NCBI RefSeq assembly: GCF_000174195.1
Contig: NZ_ACFY01000094.1
Location: forward strand, 1 to 64,000
DNA length: 64,000 bases
Reading direction: 5' to 3'
Source of the DNA: Roseburia inulinivorans DSM 16841
GTDB lineage: Bacteria; Bacillota; Clostridia; Lachnospirales; Lachnospiraceae
Position numbers and translations under genes: made by a program
Notes under the pieces: generated by a model
The model's input: the letters and a program-made list of their open reading frames with translations, nothing else
What the model was told of the DNA's origin: nothing
Databases searched by the model: none
Shown here: piece after piece, positions 63,026 through 64,000 of the stretch
How the letters are laid out: every line of letters starts with the position of its first letter
Position numbering within the stretch: position 1 is the first letter of the stretch

Positions 63026-64000
63026 TTATTCGGAACGAACTGTAATATATTTTTGATTGCGACTTTTAGGTTTATCGGGAATAGTCATTTCTAATTGCCC
63101 GGATTCTAAAAGCGGATTGATATGCTTCAAGGTGAAGTTTCTTAAATCTTTGAAGCCGCAAAATACTGCAAGCTCTTTCTTGGATTTTGGTGTTGTGCAA
63201 AAAGCCAAAATCTGTTTGGATACCGTTGATAGTTCAATAACTTGGTGGGTAACTTGGTGGATAACTTGGTGGGCGTCACCCTCTAAGTTGTAGTTTACAT
63301 TTTTCAAGATGACTCTGAAATCTGTCGCTGTTGAGGAAAATTCGGGCTTATATGCCTCTGTGTATCCAGGCAGCTTTTCGGTTTCACTGACGATTTTGCG
63401 TAGGCCACTTCCACGGCGTTCCATGTACTTCATGCGGTGGAACAGGTCAGCAATCACAGGGTTTCGTCGCATCGAACGGATACTGTAAATATCGTATTCC
63501 TGAATTGAGCCGCCGCCAAACATACCGCCCGGAGATGTGATTTCCACCCGATCATCAAACATATCAATATGGATTTCGCTGCCAAGTACAATATAATCAC
63601 GATGGATAAGCGCATTAACAAGAGCCTCTGTCACAGCTCGTTCAGCATAATCTGGCTTGTCTACACGATACTGTGCCTCTTTGACAAAACGGACTTTGGA
63701 ATTATTGCGAATAAATTCACTGCCGCTTTTCAGTAGATAAATCAGATTCCCTTCGTATTCTTTATCGTCCAGTGCATCATCAAAGATAGAGCCTTTTTCC
63801 AAGCCATTCCACCGGGTACAGAACATACGGGAGTTATAAACTGTGTGCTGATCGGTCATGAGCTTTCCGGCATTGGTCAAGACCCCATTTTTGTCAGCCA
63901 AACCGAAGGAAACATAATCGGATGGCTCAAAGCGGAGGCCGGTTCGTTCCAGATAGGTTGCCTCCAGGAGTGTGAAGCTGTAATCCTTTTTCACAGCTTC
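63026..64000 (-). CDS. AlbA_2/HATPase_c_4-type regulator, 5' end outside window
   Basis: The minus-strand frame is open to the window edge, so the start is missing. Visible are LTNAGKLMTDQ, AVTEALVNALIHRDY (the GHKL-like core), EITSPGGMFGG and MERRGSGLRKI, characteristic of the RecG-like C-terminal family with an N-terminal Schlafen/AlbA DNA-binding domain. A winged-helix tail ends in SRNQKYITV. The linker carries HQVIHQVTHQVI encoded by three 12-base repeats (63237-63272). It is convergent with the transfer genes and may be cargo. Confidence 0.8.
   Translation of the reverse strand, partial: EAVKKDYSFTLLEATYLERTGLRFEPSDYVSFGLADKNGVLTNAGKLMTDQHTVYNSRMFCTRWNGLEKGSIFDDALDDKEYEGNLIYLLKSGSEFIRNNSKVRFVKEAQYRVDKPDYAERAVTEALVNALIHRDYIVLGSEIHIDMFDDRVEITSPGGMFGGGSIQEYDIYSIRSMRRNPVIADLFHRMKYMERRGSGLRKIVSETEKLPGYTEAYKPEFSSTATDFRVILKNVNYNLEGDAHQVIHQVTHQVIELSTVSKQILAFCTTPKSKKELAVFCGFKDLRNFTLKHINPLLESGQLEMTIPDKPKSRNQKYITVRSE
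63237..63272 (-). repeat. Three 12-base tandem repeats inside the edge gene
   Basis: ATAACTTGGTGG, GTAACTTGGTGG and ATAACTTGGTGG lie in tandem; on the minus strand they encode HQV-I/T units. Each unit is in frame (12 bases), so copy-number change would lengthen or shorten the linker without breaking the protein. Confidence 0.85.

Larger units (their letters stand above)
32357..64000 (+). mobile_element. Integrative conjugative element (left part), Tn1549/CTn-like
   Basis: Starting after rpsI, base composition rises and every gene to about 62.9 kb belongs to one conjugation system: ParAB, VirD4, VirB6, PrgI, VirB4, CHAP hydrolase, TopB, ArdC-like and methylase-helicase proteins, MobC. All read rightward. 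The exact left boundary is between the end of rpsI (32356) and about 32420. The right end, the integrase and the relaxase are outside the window. The 3' end of rpsI is a known target for tyrosine-integrase elements in Firmicutes, which fits. Confidence 0.88.

Noticed and set aside
1..64000. CRISPR array, tRNA or rRNA genes
   Set aside because: No regularly spaced repeats, cloverleaf with CCA-end context or rRNA core sequences were recognised anywhere in the window.

Overview
The window looks like a low-GC Firmicute of the Lachnospiraceae (Roseburia/Agathobacter-like). The evidence is the TruA-L13-S9 block behind an ECF transporter module, the many HD-GYP proteins, AGGAGG-type ribosome binding sites, and a large Tn1549/CTn-like conjugative element of the kind common in gut Clostridia. 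The family is an inference from gene content; no rRNA or tRNA gene is present to anchor it.

Three regions are visible. (1) Positions 1-14952 are an AT-rich, decayed accessory island. It holds a BceAB-type ABC transporter (permease frameshifted), a group II intron whose reverse transcriptase has an in-frame stop, a run of small membrane proteins and DUF3592 proteins resembling orphan immunity genes of polymorphic toxin loci, remnants of an Mbeg1-like gene, an IS200 transposase, an HD hydrolase and a GNAT acetyltransferase, an HTH/membrane-protein pair, a tyrosine recombinase, and a RelB/RelE-type toxin-antitoxin pair with a clear operator. The island ends in a 376-bp palindromic repeat, half of which is also present at the left edge of the window.

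(2) Positions 14948-32356 are ordinary chromosome: a GAF-GGDEF-HD-GYP protein and a second HD-GYP protein (cyclic-di-GMP signalling), a TetR regulator, an MntP-like exporter, a DUF4080 radical SAM protein, a DnaQ-type exonuclease, a VanW protein, an AIR-synthase/HypE-like protein, an Lrp regulator with an aminotransferase, TrmL, EcfA1-EcfA2-EcfT, TruA, and rplM-rpsI behind a near-consensus promoter.

(3) From just after rpsI to the window end is the left 31.6 kb of an integrative conjugative element, visibly more GC-rich than the host. Its order is: direct repeats that could be integrase arm sites, two leader terminators, ParA-ParB, a DUF6017 protein, PcfB, VirD4, Maff2, VirB6, PrgI, VirB4, a CHAP hydrolase, DUF4315, DUF4366, TopB, a CHC2-primase/ArdC-like fusion, TTRAP, a giant methylase-helicase (frameshifted) with TnpV nested in another frame, DUF3848/3849, and MobC. 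No relaxase or element integrase lies inside the window.

The most notable observations are the TnpV gene fully overprinted inside the giant helicase gene, the long palindromic repeat that supplies gene ends at its borders, an in-frame internal start separating the primase from the ArdC-like half, the TA operator with an apparently N-truncated toxin, and the repeat array plus tandem terminators at the element's left end. I did not find a CRISPR array or a clearly new defence system.
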